Shown: positions 25,996 through 36,953, numbered from the stretch's first letter. The stretch: 64,000 nt of DNA from Secundilactobacillus folii (GCF_009720675.1 NZ_WNJO01000001.1:308785-372784); one strand, 5' to 3'. Numbers and translations: made by a program. Notes: generated by a model from the letters alone, not told the origin.

Positions 25996-27300
25996 CTACT
26001 CAACAAATTCAAAGGTAAAATCATCGATTTGGACTAGGTCGCCATTGTGAGCTCCCTTCGCTCTCAAAGCGTCGTCAACGCCCATACCCCTCATCTGTCG
26101 AGCAAACCGCAGTGTACTTTCCTCATGTTCCATGTTGGTCATATGAAAAAGACGCTCTAATTTAGCTCCACTTAAGACCCAAGTACCATCTTCATCGCGG
26201 TTAATTTCAAAGTCGGCACCAGCCTCAGACTGGTCATCGTTAACCAGCATTTTTTGAAGGTCATCGACACCCTTAACCGGAAAAGCTGGTGTGGTATCCA
26301 AAATTTCGACCGTTTTTTGAATCAGCGGCGTCAAACCTTCATGCGTGACACTGGAAATTGCCATCACCACAGGTGGCACAGCCAGCGTCTGATCATGGGC
26401 TAACTTTTCTTTTAAAATCGCTAAATTATCAGCCGAATCGGGCAAGTCCATTTTGGTTGCAACCACGATCTGTGGTCGCTTCAGCAAATCAGGATCATAT
26501 TTACTCAGTTCCGCGTTGATCTTTAAAAAGTCATCATACGGATCTCGTCCTTCAAAACCACTAACGTCAATTAGGTGAAGGAGGACCCGCGTGCGTTCAA
26601 TGTGCTTTAAAAATTCAATGCCTAAGCCGATACCACTAGCAGCTCCTTCAATCAGGCCTGGCAGATCAGCAACAGCAAAGTCTCTGCCGTCACTAAGTCT
26701 AACCATTCCTAGGTTAGGCGTCAAAGTCGTAAAGTGATACTCACCAATCTTAGGTTTCGCACTGGTGATAGCCGCCAATAAAGTTGATTTACCAACTGAC
26801 GGAAAACCAATCAAACCCACATCAGCCAGTAATTTAAGTTCTAATCGCACCCGACGTTCTTCTCCTGGCTCCCCATTTTCGGAAAGCTCCGGTGCCGGAT
26901 TCTTAGGCGTCGCAAAATGAACGTTACCGCGTCCACCGCGGCCACCCTTTGCAATCACAACCTGATCATCAGGCTCAACGAGATCCGCAATCACTTGATT
27001 GGTTTCGTCATCGATTACAGTGGTTCCCTGTGGCACAAGGATAATGCGATCTTCTGCTCCACGACCAGTCATACCTTTGATACCACCATTTTGACCATGG
27101 TCAGCCTTATATTTTTGATTATACCGAAAGTCCATCAGGGTACGTAGACCCGTATTGACTTTAAAAATAACACTGCCGCCACGACCTCCGTCGCCGCCGG
27201 CAGGACCACCATTTGGTTCGTATTTTTCGCGCCGGAATGCAACCATACCATCGCCACCATTACCAGCTTTAACATTTATTGTAACGTGATCTACAAACAT
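25996..27300 (-). CDS. obg: Obg family ribosome-associated GTPase
   Basis: This is an essential GTPase in 50S maturation and stress control. The 434-residue protein has the glycine-rich Obg fold (residues 1-157; [15 protein letters not shown] and [12 protein letters not shown]), the G domain with [15 protein letters not shown] and TKMD, and the C-terminal OCT domain (about 350-434). I start at the ATG at 27300 (MFVDHV) because GGAGAA precedes it; the ORF has an extra upstream ATG. Confidence 0.98.
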   Translation of the reverse strand: MFVDHVTINVKAGNGGDGMVAFRREKYEPNGGPAGGDGGRGGSVIFKVNTGLRTLMDFRYNQKYKADHGQNGGIKGMTGRGAEDRIILVPQGTTVIDDETNQVIADLVEPDDQVVIAKGGRGGRGNVHFATPKNPAPELSENGEPGEERRVRLELKLLADVGLIGFPSVGKSTLLAAITSAKPKIGEYHFTTLTPNLGMVRLSDGRDFAVADLPGLIEGAASGIGLGIEFLKHIERTRVLLHLIDVSGFEGRDPYDDFLKINAELSKYDPDLLKRPQIVVATKMDLPDSADNLAILKEKLAHDQTLAVPPVVMAISSVTHEGLTPLIQKTVEILDTTPAFPVKGVDDLQKMLVNDDQSEAGADFEINRDEDGTWVLSGAKLERLFHMTNMEHEESTLRFARQMRGMGVDDALRAKGAHNGDLVQIDDFTFEFVE

Positions 27301-27404
27301 AATTTTCTCCATTAATTCTTTTCATTCGAACTTCCTGCTTTGCCATTATCTAATGAATGCCGCCAAAATACCACCGTAAATTGAAAACTTTTTTATTTTC
27401 GCAA

Positions 27405-29195
27405 TTAATTTATTTCGGCTGTCTTAGCTAAAGTCAGGTGAATCGTGTCAGCAACCGACTTTGAGATGCCAATTTCATGCATTTCTTCTGGCGTGGCTGC
27501 GGCAATTTTTTTCATTGATCCAAATTTCCGTAATAGCTTGTTACGGGTCTTTGGTCCAACACCGTTAATATCATCCAAACGGGAGCTCAAGGAGTTCTTA
27601 GCATGTACTTTCCGATGGAAGGTGATGGCAAAGCGGTGCACTTCATCTTGAATTCGCTGTAACAAGTAGAAACCCTGTGACTTAGGATCCAGATGAAGTG
27701 GTGTGTCGTTGACTTCGGACAGCAGATCCGACGTCTTATGCTTATCATTTTTCACCATTGCAGCAACTGGCACGTCAAGCCCCAGCTCGTTTTCGAGGAC
27801 GTCTTTAGCCGCCTCAAGCTGAATCGCACCGCCGTCCATCAAGATCAAATCAGGCATTTGAGCGTGCTCTTTCAATAGCCGTGTATAGCGGCGGCGGATA
27901 ACCTCCCGTGTGCTGGCAGCTTCATCGGCATGGTCAACCGTTCGCAACTTGTATTTTCGATACAAATTTTTATTTGGCAGCCCATCTACAAAAACCACCA
28001 TCGCGGAAACCAGGTCTGCCCCTTGAATGTGGGAGTGGTCAAACGCTTCAATTTTATGGCCTGGAGCAATGCCTAGTGCGTCGGTAATTTCCTTCATGGC
28101 ACCAGTCGTTTTCTGCTCGTCAAGCTCCAGCAAGCGAAACTTCTCTTCCAGAACTAATCGGGCATTCTTCCCAGCCATTTCTAACAAGGCGCGTTTTTCA
28201 CCTCGTTGTGGCGTCCGCACCGGCATTGGCAACATCTCTTCCAAAATATCCTTTGGCAAACTCTCTGGTACCAAGATCTCCCTTGGAAAGACACTGTTCT
28301 TTCGGTGATAGAATTGAATAATAAAACTCGTCATTTCTTCAATCTCATCATTCACGATTGGAAATAAACGTTTTTCGCGCTTGATCAAACGCGCTTGACG
28401 AATGAAGAAAACCTGAACGGATAACCAGCCCTTATCCAAGTAAAAATTAAAGATATCTCGAGGGGTGCGGTCATTTGAAATGATTTTTTGCTTTTCAACC
28501 GTCACTTCAATGTAGTGCATCTGATCGCGGATCTCAGCCGCCCGCTCATATTCCATATTATCGGACGCCTTTTTCATTTGGGCTTGCAGGTGCCGTTTAA
28601 CACTGGCAACGTTCCCGTTCAAAAAAGATTTGATCCGTTCAATTTGCTTCGCGTAAACTTCCTCTGGCACCTCTTTAAAGCAGGCACCCAGGCATTGCCC
28701 CATGTGATAGTACAAGCACGGGCGGTTCTGAAACCCATTGCAACGCCGTAAAGGATAAACTTTTTGTAAAAAATGCAGTGTTTCTTCCGCCGCGTAAACG
28801 TTTGGATAAGGACCAAAGTAATAACCGCCGTCCTTGCGCACATTGCTGACAATCAGCATTTGCGGATCCCGCTCATTCGTGATTTTAATGTAGGGGTACC
28901 CTGTCCCCTGTTTTAATTTGATATTAAAATACGGCTGATGTTTTTGAATCATTGTGATTTCAAGCAGAAAAGCCTCCTTATCAGTGGAGGTAACGATCGT
29001 TTCGAAATCAGCAATTTCAGAGACCAACCGGGCAGTTTTACCCTCGTGGCTACTCTTAAAGTAGGAACGAACCCGATTCTTTAAATTCTTAGCTTTACCC
29101 ACATAAATGATATGACCATTAATATTTTTCATCATATAAATACCGGGCATATCTGGTAGTAACGCCAATTTATGTTCAAGATATTCGGTCGCCAA
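27405..29195 (-). CDS. uvrC: Excinuclease ABC subunit C
   Basis: UvrC makes both incisions around bulky DNA lesions in nucleotide excision repair with UvrA and UvrB. The 596-residue protein contains the GIY-YIG nuclease (PGIYMMKN...GHIIYVGKAKNLKNRV), a UVR motif that binds UvrB (about residues 200-235), the RNase H-like endonuclease (HIQGADLVSAMVVF, LILMDGGAIQL) and a C-terminal helix-hairpin-helix pair (DDINGVGPKTRNKLL). It starts with TTG after AAAGGAGG. I see no LexA box upstream. Confidence 0.98.
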   Translation of the reverse strand: MATEYLEHKLALLPDMPGIYMMKNINGHIIYVGKAKNLKNRVRSYFKSSHEGKTARLVSEIADFETIVTSTDKEAFLLEITMIQKHQPYFNIKLKQGTGYPYIKITNERDPQMLIVSNVRKDGGYYFGPYPNVYAAEETLHFLQKVYPLRRCNGFQNRPCLYYHMGQCLGACFKEVPEEVYAKQIERIKSFLNGNVASVKRHLQAQMKKASDNMEYERAAEIRDQMHYIEVTVEKQKIISNDRTPRDIFNFYLDKGWLSVQVFFIRQARLIKREKRLFPIVNDEIEEMTSFIIQFYHRKNSVFPREILVPESLPKDILEEMLPMPVRTPQRGEKRALLEMAGKNARLVLEEKFRLLELDEQKTTGAMKEITDALGIAPGHKIEAFDHSHIQGADLVSAMVVFVDGLPNKNLYRKYKLRTVDHADEAASTREVIRRRYTRLLKEHAQMPDLILMDGGAIQLEAAKDVLENELGLDVPVAAMVKNDKHKTSDLLSEVNDTPLHLDPKSQGFYLLQRIQDEVHRFAITFHRKVHAKNSLSSRLDDINGVGPKTRNKLLRKFGSMKKIAAATPEEMHEIGISKSVADTIHLTLAKTAEIN

Positions 29196-29618
29196 TCGGA
29201 CGGCCTCCTTTCAATTCAAGTTTGAGCCAGATTTAATCCACACTGACCCAGTATCGAACCTATATTATAAACCGAATGGGTGTTTGGGGCAAGCAGAAAG
29301 GCACTTTAGCCATTTATGGACATCTGGCAGTCATTTTTACCTAAGATCATTATTGCATGGCAGATCTGTTCATTCCTGGCGTGGTTAACTAAAATAAACT
29401 TGATTTTGACGCGGATTGATCCACAATTGCCAAAAGACGACTCAGTGGGAAAAACAGCGAATCGACAAAACCAACCCCGCCAATTCCTACTATCAACACA
29501 AACAACAAAGCAGCAGAGAGTTTCGAAACGTACCGAAACTCACTACTGCTTGTCTTCTTGTTGATAGGATTCACTATCTGAGCTTTAAATCACGAAACAT
29601 TCAGATCAATAACGTTTT
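29196..29618. other. 423-bp intergenic region between glnQ-like and uvrC genes
   Basis: This contains the long hairpin at 29485-29574 that ends the ABC transporter operon, and the uvrC leader. Short plus-strand frames (for example 29316-29564) lack ribosome sites and read through the hairpin; I see no gene. Confidence 0.5.
29485..29574 (-). terminator. Long hairpin, probable terminator of the ABC transporter operon
   Basis: An inner stem GAGTTTCG/CGAAACTC is extended by AAGCAG-AG with CT-CTGCTT and by an outer pair ATCAACA/TGTTGAT. On the minus strand the inner stem is followed by TTTGTTGTTTG. Confidence 0.7.
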
Positions 29619-30365
29619 TTACTGACCAATAATCTTACTGATAAAGTCCTTAGCACGCTCGTTTTGAGGGTGGTTAAACATGTCATCTGGCTTATTCTTT
29701 TCCAGAATATAGCCGTCCGCCATAAACCAGACTTCGTCAGCAACTTCCCTGGCAAAGCCCATTTCGTGGGTCACAACCACCATCGTCATACCAGACTCAG
29801 CAAGTCCCTTCATAACAGCTAGAACTTCACCAACCATTTCGGGGTCAAGCGCACTGGTCGGTTCGTCAAATAATAGGACCTCTGGATCCATCGCTAACGC
29901 CCGTGCGATGGCAACACGTTGCTGTTGACCACCGGAAAGACTCGCCGGATAAACATCCGCTTTTTCTTCCAGGCCAACCCGCTTAAGTAGCGACATTGCT
30001 TTGTCGGCCGCCTCTTGGTCCGACATTTTTTTGACCCGCATCGGGGCTAATTTTAAGTTTTCAAGGACCGTTAAATTAGGGAATAGATTGAAGCTTTGAA
30101 AGACCATCCCCATCCGTTCACGCAGGGTCGTCAGCTCACTTTCGGTAAAGGTTTCAGTATCTTTACCTTCAAAGTAAACTTTACCCCCGGTTGGGTGTTC
30201 CAATAAGTTTAAACAGCGTAAAAAGGTACTTTTTCCTGATCCTGAAGGGCCGATCACACAAATCACTTGTCCCGCCATAACGGTCCCGTCAATTTCCTTC
30301 AAGACTTCGTTATCGCCGAACTTCTTTTCAAGTTTATCAACTTTAATTAATGGCTTATCTGGCAT
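29619..30365 (-). CDS. Polar amino-acid ABC transporter, ATP-binding protein
   Basis: This 248-residue cytoplasmic ATPase powers the uptake system encoded just upstream. Walker A is GPSGSGKST, the signature is LSGGQQQR, Walker B is [14 protein letters not shown], and the switch His lies in [10 protein letters not shown]. It belongs to the GlnQ/HisP/ArtP group of polar amino-acid importers. Its ATG overlaps the end of the upstream permease gene by 11 bp, so the two are translationally coupled. Whether glutamine or a basic amino acid is carried cannot be read from this subunit. Confidence 0.95.
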   Translation of the reverse strand: MPDKPLIKVDKLEKKFGDNEVLKEIDGTVMAGQVICVIGPSGSGKSTFLRCLNLLEHPTGGKVYFEGKDTETFTESELTTLRERMGMVFQSFNLFPNLTVLENLKLAPMRVKKMSDQEAADKAMSLLKRVGLEEKADVYPASLSGGQQQRVAIARALAMDPEVLLFDEPTSALDPEMVGEVLAVMKGLAESGMTMVVVTHEMGFAREVADEVWFMADGYILEKNKPDDMFNHPQNERAKDFISKIIGQ

Positions 30366-31833
30366 GTTTCATTCTCCCTTCGTAGTAGTTGAGTACTCTG
30401 GTCAAGATAAAGGTGATGATGAAGTAAATGATCATCGCAACGAAGACCGGCATAACGCCCCGATAAGTATCCGCCCGAACGATGTTCAGTTGGTAAATCA
30501 AATCGGTGACACCAATGATCGACACGATTGAACTTTCCTTGATCAGAGAAACAAATTCGTTACCTAATGCTGGCCAAATGTTCTTCAAAGCCTGAGGCAA
30601 AATAACGTAGCGCATACTGTCGCCCTTCGTCAGCCCAAGACTTGCTGAAGCTTCCGTTTGACCTTTGTCAACTGAATTAATACCACCACGAATAATTTCC
30701 GCAACGTAAGCACCACTATTCAGTGAAACAGCGATAATCCCTGAAAGTAACGCCGGTAGGTTAATGATGATTCCAACCCCAAAGTAAACGAACAGCACTT
30801 GAACCATCAAAGGCGTCCCACGAACGAATTCAATGTAGGCTACCGCAATGGCATGTAAGATCTTACTCTTACTAAATCTCATTAAGGCTAAGATCGTCCC
30901 CAGCAAAACACCAAAGATAACGGAAATTGCTGAAATGATCAGCGTATATTCAACACCCTTTAAGAAGTAGCTTCGATAGTGCCACATTGACGTATTGTGG
31001 GTGTTGACCTTCATGTATTTACCAGCGTCAGCAAGGTACTGATTAGCGAGGTGCTGCTGTTTGATCTGGTCAATACTCTTATTGATGGCGGCTACTAAAG
31101 TTCCAGAGCCCTTCTTCAGCGCCATAGCAGAACCAGTTTCATTCTTATTCAAATGGTAACTGGACTTAAACATCGCCAAGTCTGGATCATTTTTAATGTA
31201 TGCTTCGGCAGATGGTGTTTCAATCCCCAGGGCATCGACCTTATGCGTCTTTAAAGCTAACACCAAGTCGGTATTCTTATCCATTCCTTTAACGGTAGCG
31301 CCAGGAATCTTAGACTTGGCTAAATTATATTGCAACGTCCCAGTTTGAGCACCAATTTTTTTATGAGCTAGGGCTGACTGATTCTTATACTTAGCGACAT
31401 CAGTCTTATTAATTAAGAAACTTTGACCACCATTATAGTAGATCTCGGAGAAATCAACACTTTGACGTCTGGAAGGCGTTGGGTTGATCCCACTCATCGC
31501 CACGTCGGCCTTCCCAGTTTCGACGGCGACCAGGACGGAATCAAACGACATACTTTTGATGACCAGCTTGACTCCTAAGTCCTTAGCCACCTTCTTCATA
31601 ATGTCGACATCCATGCCGACAATTTGAGACTTACCATTCTTTTGAACCTCAAATTCATAGGGTGGGTAGTCTGGCGAAGTCGCCATGACGATGGTCCCCT
31701 TTTGCTTAATTCTTTGCAGCGATTGATCCGCGGCATAAGCGGTTTGATGCGTTGGCTGAATACTAAATAAGACAAATAACGATAAACAAAAAGTTAAAAT
31801 TGCTAGGATAACTTTTTTCCCCTGAACTTTCAT
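30355..31833 (-). CDS. Amino-acid ABC transporter, fused substrate-binding protein and permease
   Basis: The 492-residue protein fuses an extracellular solute-binding domain to an inner-membrane permease, as in GlnPH-type importers of Lactobacillales. A signal segment (residues 8-30) is followed by one SBP_bac_3 domain (about 40-275, [17 protein letters not shown], with [15 protein letters not shown]). The permease domain (about 285-490) has the EAA loop [21 protein letters not shown]. Proteins of this group take up glutamine, asparagine or arginine. A motif in its promoter is shared with argG, so a role in arginine supply is possible; that is inference. Confidence 0.95.
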   Translation of the reverse strand: MKVQGKKVILAILTFCLSLFVLFSIQPTHQTAYAADQSLQRIKQKGTIVMATSPDYPPYEFEVQKNGKSQIVGMDVDIMKKVAKDLGVKLVIKSMSFDSVLVAVETGKADVAMSGINPTPSRRQSVDFSEIYYNGGQSFLINKTDVAKYKNQSALAHKKIGAQTGTLQYNLAKSKIPGATVKGMDKNTDLVLALKTHKVDALGIETPSAEAYIKNDPDLAMFKSSYHLNKNETGSAMALKKGSGTLVAAINKSIDQIKQQHLANQYLADAGKYMKVNTHNTSMWHYRSYFLKGVEYTLIISAISVIFGVLLGTILALMRFSKSKILHAIAVAYIEFVRGTPLMVQVLFVYFGVGIIINLPALLSGIIAVSLNSGAYVAEIIRGGINSVDKGQTEASASLGLTKGDSMRYVILPQALKNIWPALGNEFVSLIKESSIVSIIGVTDLIYQLNIVRADTYRGVMPVFVAMIIYFIITFILTRVLNYYEGRMKHAR

Positions 31834-31952
31834 CCGCCGTAACTTCCTCTCTAAATTTTAATATTTCAATCGTACACCTTTTTTATTCTTTATGCAATAA
31901 AAATCAAGAAAAACTCTTTTTTATACACAATTATTTTATTTAGCGGCCAAAT

Positions 31953-31969
31953 ATTCATTATAATATGCA
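31953..31969 (-). promoter_or_regulatory. Motif shared with the argG promoter, possible ARG box
   Basis: The minus strand reads TGCATATTATAATGAAT and matches 14 of 17 bases of the element at 35342-35358 upstream of argG. The ATGAAT half resembles half-sites of ArgR operators. Both regions are AT-rich, so chance similarity is possible. Confidence 0.3.
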
Positions 31970-32058
31970 ATATTTAATTACGAATCTAATTCAAACTTCT
32001 CATCTGGTTAACGAATTTGACGCGCCATTTCTTTTAAAAGACATTCGTGCCAAACGGC

Positions 32059-32087
32059 TTGCTAGTCGGAATTATCCATGATACACT
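32059..32087 (+). promoter_or_regulatory. Promoter of the 56-residue protein gene
   Basis: TTGCTA (32059-32064) and TACACT (32082-32087) are spaced 17 bp, with TGA forming an extended -10. Confidence 0.65.
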
Positions 32088-32113
32088 AACTTCAATGAAG
32101 GAGCTGAGTTACG

Positions 32114-32284
32114 ATGGGATTAAAAGTCAAACGTCAAGATGATCTCAACGCCATGTTTGGTAAGTTTGCCGAAATGGATCTGAAAGATGAAAAACGCGAT
32201 AAGTTTTTAAAACATGACGAAAAAAAAGATGCTTCTAAAAAAGCCAAGGCTTTAATCAAGGAGCACCGAAGTTATCACAAGTAA
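32114..32284 (+). CDS. 56-residue highly charged protein
   Basis: This small soluble protein begins MGLKVKRQDDLNAMFGKFAEMD and is otherwise made of Lys, Asp and Glu, predicted as helix. The opening (KRQDDL..MF..FA) resembles a short conserved family found across Lactobacillales (I think of the SPJ_0845-type proteins, from memory). GAAGGAG precedes the ATG at suitable spacing, a promoter with 17-bp spacing lies upstream, and a perfect terminator follows. That gives a complete single-gene unit, so I take it as real. The function is unknown. Confidence 0.75.
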   Translation: MGLKVKRQDDLNAMFGKFAEMDLKDEKRDKFLKHDEKKDASKKAKALIKEHRSYHK

Positions 32285-32323
32285 ATCAACCGTGTTTAAA
32301 TCAGCACGACCAATGGTTTTGGT

Positions 32324-32362
32324 AAAGGGCTTTCATTAGCTCTTATCAAAGCCCTTTTTTAG
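32324..32362 (+). terminator. Terminator of the 56-residue protein gene
   Basis: A perfect 10-bp stem AAAGGGCTTT (32324-32333) / AAAGCCCTTT (32348-32357) is followed by TTTAG. Confidence 0.87.
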
Positions 32363-32436
32363 TTTTAAAAAGGATGTTTTCGCTGAGACACACTTCCTGT
32401 AATGTCCATGCCATCATCACCATTTAGTACTAACTG

Positions 32437-32501
32437 AAAAACAACGCGCTACCAAAATAATTTCCAGAATTTGGAAACTATTTCGATAGCGCGTTGTTTT
32501 T
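32437..32501 (-). terminator. Terminator of argGH
   Basis: A long stem with arms AAAAACAACGCGCTA and TAGCGCGTTGTTTTT, extended inside by TTTCCA/TGGAAA. It can work in both directions. Confidence 0.85.
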
Positions 32502-32537
32502 AGTCGTCAGTTACATCTATTCTGCTTTCAAACCAGC

Positions 32538-33938
32538 CTAATCAGATTTGTCACCCGATTCACTTAAGTCCCGCTTGGCCTGTTCAATTTGCTTGCGCAC
32601 TTGATCAAAGCCTGTGCCACCTTCTGAATGGCGACGTTCAACTGCCACTTCTGACTTCAAATCATGATAAACATCGGCTTCAATCTTAGGGGACGCAGCC
32701 TGTAGCTCAGCAAGTGACATATCCTGCAAATTCTGATGGGTCTGAATCCCTTTGAGAACCAACTGGCCAACGATCCCATGTGCTTCTCGGAAGGGGACAC
32801 CCTTAGTTGCGAGATAGTCTGCCAGCTCCGTGGCATTTGAAAAATCGTTCTCCGTCGCTTGTTTCATATTGTCAGCCTTGACCGTGATAGTTGACAGCAT
32901 GCCGTTGAAAACCTTAAGGGCTGGCAATAGAGTTTTAACGGTGTCAAAGACCCCTTCTTTATCTTCTTGAAGGTCCTTATTATAGGCTAAAGGTAACGAT
33001 TTCATTGTCGCCAGCAAGCCCATTAGATGCCCGTATACCCGGCCGGATTTACCCCGAATTAATTCGGCCATATCCGGGTTCTTCTTTTGCGGCATGATTG
33101 AACTACCAGTTGTGTAGGCATCGGAAAGTTCCAGGTACTGAAATTCATGACTGACCCACATACTGAGCTCTTCACAAAAACGTGATAAGTGCATCATTAG
33201 AATTGAACTGTTACTGAGAAATTCCAGGGCAAAGTCCCGGTCTGAAACAGCGTCCAACGAGTTCGCGTAAACTTTGGAAAAGCCTAGGGTCTTGGCCGTC
33301 ATTTGCCGATCAATTGGAAAAGTTGTTCCAGCTAACGCTGCAGCACCCAAGGGTGAGATATCAGTATGCACTTCATTAAACGCAAACCGTTCCTTGTCGC
33401 GCTTAAACATCTGGTAATAGGCCATCAGATAATGACCGTATGAAATGGGCTGAGCGTGCTGTAAATGAGTGTATCCGGGCATGATGGTCTCAACGTTTTT
33501 CTCAGCGAGGTCAATCAACGTTTTTTGAACCGTGGTAATCTCATCAATCACTTTAGGCAAACGTTTTTTCAAATACAAGTGGAAATCCGTTGCAACTTGA
33601 TCGTTTCGCGAGCGTGCAGTATGCAGCTTGCCCGCTACTGGGCCAATGCGATCCGTCAAAATACTTTCGATATTCATATGAATGTCTTCGTTTTCAACAT
33701 CAAATTTAATTTGACCCTTCTCAAGGTCTTGTTGAATACCCTCCAGGCCCGCAATAATCTGATCACAGTCATCAACTGGAACGATACCGGTTTTCTGAAG
33801 CATTTTGACGTGGGCTAAAGACCCTTCAATATCTTCTTCAGCCATGAGCTGATCAAAGGAAATGGACGCCCCAAAAGCATCGACCCATGCGGCCGCCTGT
33901 TCTTGGAACCGGCCACCCCAGAGTTTTTTGGTTGCCAT
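32538..33938 (-). CDS. argH: Argininosuccinate lyase
   Basis: ArgH splits argininosuccinate into arginine and fumarate, the last step of arginine synthesis from citrulline. The 466-residue enzyme of the fumarase/aspartase superfamily shows the signature [12 protein letters not shown] (mobile catalytic Ser loop), [12 protein letters not shown] and [11 protein letters not shown] (His region). It follows argG with a one-base overlap (stop of argG at the start of argH), so the two are coupled. Confidence 0.98.
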   Translation of the reverse strand: MATKKLWGGRFQEQAAAWVDAFGASISFDQLMAEEDIEGSLAHVKMLQKTGIVPVDDCDQIIAGLEGIQQDLEKGQIKFDVENEDIHMNIESILTDRIGPVAGKLHTARSRNDQVATDFHLYLKKRLPKVIDEITTVQKTLIDLAEKNVETIMPGYTHLQHAQPISYGHYLMAYYQMFKRDKERFAFNEVHTDISPLGAAALAGTTFPIDRQMTAKTLGFSKVYANSLDAVSDRDFALEFLSNSSILMMHLSRFCEELSMWVSHEFQYLELSDAYTTGSSIMPQKKNPDMAELIRGKSGRVYGHLMGLLATMKSLPLAYNKDLQEDKEGVFDTVKTLLPALKVFNGMLSTITVKADNMKQATENDFSNATELADYLATKGVPFREAHGIVGQLVLKGIQTHQNLQDMSLAELQAASPKIEADVYHDLKSEVAVERRHSEGGTGFDQVRKQIEQAKRDLSESGDKSD

Positions 33939-35236
33939 TACTTTGCCGCCTCCGTGTGTTTGTCAGCCTGTTTCTTAACCGCTACTTTCACCTTGCTCTT
34001 AGTGTTTTGAGTCACTGCATTCACAAACGCTGACTGCTGATTCTTCATTTTAACTTGTGAGTAAACCGTAGTTGGCAGACCCCAAAGCTTGATGAAGCCC
34101 TTGGCTGCTTCCTGATCAAAGGAATCTGAAGCCGTGTAAGTTGCTAGGTCCTTATCATAAAGTGAACTATCAGACTTCCGACCAAGTGTGATCACGTTAC
34201 CCTTGAACAGCTCTAATTTGATCACCCCAGTCACAACTTCTTGACTGGTCTTCAAAAAGGCTAGCAACGCATCCATTAAAGGTGAGAACCAAAGGGCGTT
34301 ATAAATCATCTCACTCAGTTGTTTTTCAACCACTGGCTTAAAGTGCGCAAGATCGCGTTCAAAGGTCAGATCCTCCAGTTGTTTATGAGCCTTCATCAAA
34401 ACCGTTGCTGCAGGGGCTTCATACACTTCACGTGACTTGATGCCCACCAGCCGATTTTCAATGTGATCGATCCGGCCAATACCGTTTTCGCCAGCAATCT
34501 TATTCAGCTTTTGAATCAGGTCAGCTAACTGCATTGATTCACCGTTTAATTTCGTTGGCACACCCTTTTCAAAGGTGATCTCAACGTCTGTTGGTGTGTC
34601 CGGCGTAGCTTCAATTGGATTGGTTAAAGCGTAAGCATCTTCTGGTGCGCTGACCCATGGATCTTCCAGAACTCCGGCTTCGTTCGCCCGGCCCCAAATG
34701 TTAGCGTCAATGGAATATGGTGAGTCCAGATCAATCGGAATCGGGATGTTATGCTTTTTAGCATAATCAATTTCTTCTTCCCGTGACCAGTGCCAGTCAC
34801 GAACGGGACTGAGCACTTCCAAAGCGGGGTTCAAGGCGTGAATCGCAACTTCAAAACGAACTTGATCGTTTCCTTTGCCAGTGCAGCCGTGAGCGACAGC
34901 CTGTGCGTTTTCTTCTTGTGCCACTTCCACCAGTTTCTTACTGATCAACGGCCGTGACAATGCTGAGATCAACGGGTATTCACCCTCATAGTATGTGTGG
35001 CCTTGTAGGGCGACTAAGGCGTAATCTTCGGCAAATTCTTCCAGAGCATCGATAACGTAGACCTTTACAGCACCAACGTCTAACGCTTTTTGCTTGATAA
35101 AATCGATGTCCTTGCCCTCACCAACGTTGATACAGCAAGCAATCACATCATAACCCTTATCTTTTAGCCAAGGAATTGCTACTGATGTATCCAAACCACC
35201 TGAATATGCTAGTACTACTTTTTTATTTTCTGTCAT
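33938..35236 (-). CDS. argG: Argininosuccinate synthase
   Basis: ArgG joins citrulline and aspartate using ATP. The 432-residue protein starts with the PP-loop [12 protein letters not shown] and contains [15 protein letters not shown] and the citrulline/aspartate-binding segment [12 protein letters not shown]. It is about 25-30 residues longer than typical (near 405) because of a Lys-rich C-terminal tail. With argH it lets the cell make arginine from citrulline; no ornithine-side genes are in the window. Promoter elements are discussed at 35342. Confidence 0.98.
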   Translation of the reverse strand: MTENKKVVLAYSGGLDTSVAIPWLKDKGYDVIACCINVGEGKDIDFIKQKALDVGAVKVYVIDALEEFAEDYALVALQGHTYYEGEYPLISALSRPLISKKLVEVAQEENAQAVAHGCTGKGNDQVRFEVAIHALNPALEVLSPVRDWHWSREEEIDYAKKHNIPIPIDLDSPYSIDANIWGRANEAGVLEDPWVSAPEDAYALTNPIEATPDTPTDVEITFEKGVPTKLNGESMQLADLIQKLNKIAGENGIGRIDHIENRLVGIKSREVYEAPAATVLMKAHKQLEDLTFERDLAHFKPVVEKQLSEMIYNALWFSPLMDALLAFLKTSQEVVTGVIKLELFKGNVITLGRKSDSSLYDKDLATYTASDSFDQEAAKGFIKLWGLPTTVYSQVKMKNQQSAFVNAVTQNTKSKVKVAVKKQADKHTEAAK

Positions 35237-35341
35237 GTGATGTCCCTCTCATTTCTTCATTTTGACTTAATGATACGAGATTAACACCAATATTCATATA
35301 ATGCAAGTTATTTTTGCTTTTTATACGTATTTTTCCTTTGT

Positions 35342-35358
35342 ATTCATAATTATATACA
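35342..35358 (-). promoter_or_regulatory. Possible ARG-box element upstream of argG
   Basis: The minus strand reads TGTATATAATTATGAAT, close to the element upstream of the amino-acid ABC transporter. A further related sequence, TGCATTATATGAAT, lies at 35292-35305 nearer the start codon. Two copies ahead of an arginine gene fit ArgR binding. Confidence 0.35.
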
Positions 35359-35500
35359 TTATTTTATAAAATACAGTAAGGCGATTAAGTTTGATTTGTT
35401 AAAAACGAATTAAATAACGGGTAAACCGCTTATTTGTAATGCCAACCAGTTGCAGAAACGGCTTACTCAAAATTTAAGAATCAGTATCACCTTGCAACTC

Positions 35501-35545
35501 GAAAATACACCAGTGAATCTATGAAGGACCCACTGGTGTATTTTC
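35501..35545 (-). terminator. Terminator of the disulfide reductase gene
   Basis: A perfect 15-bp stem GAAAATACACCAGTG (35501-35515) / CACTGGTGTATTTTC (35531-35545). Confidence 0.8.
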
Positions 35546-35602
35546 CAATTTATGCTTTAAACGACATTAAAGATTGCTATTTTTTACCTGAATCTTTGAC
35601 AA

Positions 35603-36931
35603 TTATAATTTTTCCCATGCCGATGATGCAATCGATGGGAAAAGATTGACGATTCGCCCAATTTGACTCGCATCAAGTCCAAATTCAATCGCTGGAAGCA
35701 AGGTATCAATGGCGTTATCAGCTTCTTCACTCATTTCAGTTGCACCGACAAGTTGGTGTTGGCTATTAAAGACCAGCTTACTATCCCCTAAAGTTTGCTT
35801 ATCGATTTGACGGTACCAATCATCTGCAATGTGATTGACAACCACAGAATCACCAGTGGTTTGAGCGCTTTCAACAGACTCGCCAACTTTTGCGATTCGC
35901 GGCGAGGTGAAAACGGTGGATGGAATCGCTGGATAATCAATTGGACCGTTAGTTTGACCAGAAAACAGCTGCATCAAGTAAACCGATTCAAAAATTGCCG
36001 TTGGCGTCAACTTCGGCTGCTTTTTATCAATGACGTCTCCTGAGGCGTAAATATTGGCCACACTGGTTTGAAGATGGTCGTTGACTTCAATGCCGTGCGC
36101 ACTGTATTTAACACCAACTTTTTCTAAGCCGATATTTTCAACGTTTGGAATCCGACCAGTCGCATCGAGAATCCAATCTGTCGTCAATGATTGGCCATCC
36201 CCAAATGAAACGGTCAAAGCATTCCCATTCTTGGCAAAGGCTGAAACCTGCGCCTTTTTAACAAAGCTGACCCCGCGCTTAGTCAAATCATCAATCACCG
36301 CGTTAACAAACGGTTGATGGAATTGCCGTAAAGCTTGATCACCATGCATCAACACCGTTACATCAGCCCCAGCAGCGTTAGCAATTGTTGCAAATTCCAT
36401 CGCAATGTAACCAGCACCAACAATCGTTAAGCGTTTTGGTAATGCCTTCAGATTCATGAAATCTTCGCTATCGTGAGTTAATTCCGTTCCAGGAACAGAA
36501 AGCTTGTGCGGTCGTAATCCTGTCGCAATCACAATTTTGTCAGCCGTCACTGACTGGCCCCCGACGTTGATCGTGTGAGCATCAGTTAGGGTTCCCTGAC
36601 CATGAATGATTGTGACCCCAGAACCCTGCAATAAACCAGCAATCATATCTGGTAATGGATCGATCACAGCTTGTTTTTGAGCGACCATTTGAGACCAGTC
36701 CAGTGACCAATTTCCTTTAACAATGCCGTTCAGCCGTTCCTTTGAACGCACCAACTTAACTGGCGTGTCTAATGTGATCTTAGCATTACAGCCACGGTTA
36801 GGACACGTGCCACCAATTAAGCCACTTTCAATAACCGCAACCTTTTTGCCACTTTGAGAAAGTGGAATCGCCCCGTCAAAAGTACCGTGCCCACAGCCGA
36901 GATATAAAACGTCATAATCATATTCAGTCAT
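35603..36931 (-). CDS. Pyridine nucleotide-disulfide oxidoreductase lacking the C-terminal His-Glu dyad
   Basis: This 442-residue flavoprotein is related to glutathione reductase and dihydrolipoamide dehydrogenase. It has an N-terminal FAD fold (LYLGCGHGTFDG), the redox-active pair Cys43/Cys48 (GGTCPNRGCNAK), an NAD(P) fold (IVGAGYIAMEFA) and the second FAD motif (IYASGDVIDKKQPKLTPTA). At the C-terminus, where relatives have HPT-SE with the catalytic His-Glu pair, this protein reads VNLFPSIASSAWEKL. The His is therefore replaced, so its electron acceptor may differ from glutathione or lipoamide. A cre-like site lies just upstream. It is annotated in relatives simply as NAD(P)/FAD-dependent oxidoreductase. 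Confidence 0.9.
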   Translation of the reverse strand: MTEYDYDVLYLGCGHGTFDGAIPLSQSGKKVAVIESGLIGGTCPNRGCNAKITLDTPVKLVRSKERLNGIVKGNWSLDWSQMVAQKQAVIDPLPDMIAGLLQGSGVTIIHGQGTLTDAHTINVGGQSVTADKIVIATGLRPHKLSVPGTELTHDSEDFMNLKALPKRLTIVGAGYIAMEFATIANAAGADVTVLMHGDQALRQFHQPFVNAVIDDLTKRGVSFVKKAQVSAFAKNGNALTVSFGDGQSLTTDWILDATGRIPNVENIGLEKVGVKYSAHGIEVNDHLQTSVANIYASGDVIDKKQPKLTPTAIFESVYLMQLFSGQTNGPIDYPAIPSTVFTSPRIAKVGESVESAQTTGDSVVVNHIADDWYRQIDKQTLGDSKLVFNSQHQLVGATEMSEEADNAIDTLLPAIEFGLDASQIGRIVNLFPSIASSAWEKL

Positions 36932-36953
36932 GAAAATTCCTCCATTTCAAATT

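Larger units (their letters stand above)
35237..35602. other. 366-bp intergenic region upstream of argG
   Basis: This holds the AT-rich argG promoter area with repeated ATTCA/ATGCA-type elements and, further right, the terminator of the disulfide reductase gene (35501-35545). No coding sequence is seen. Confidence 0.5.

Noticed and set aside
29316..29564. 82-codon plus-strand frame upstream of uvrC
   Set aside because: It reads through the long terminator hairpin, lacks a ribosome site and has low-complexity composition.
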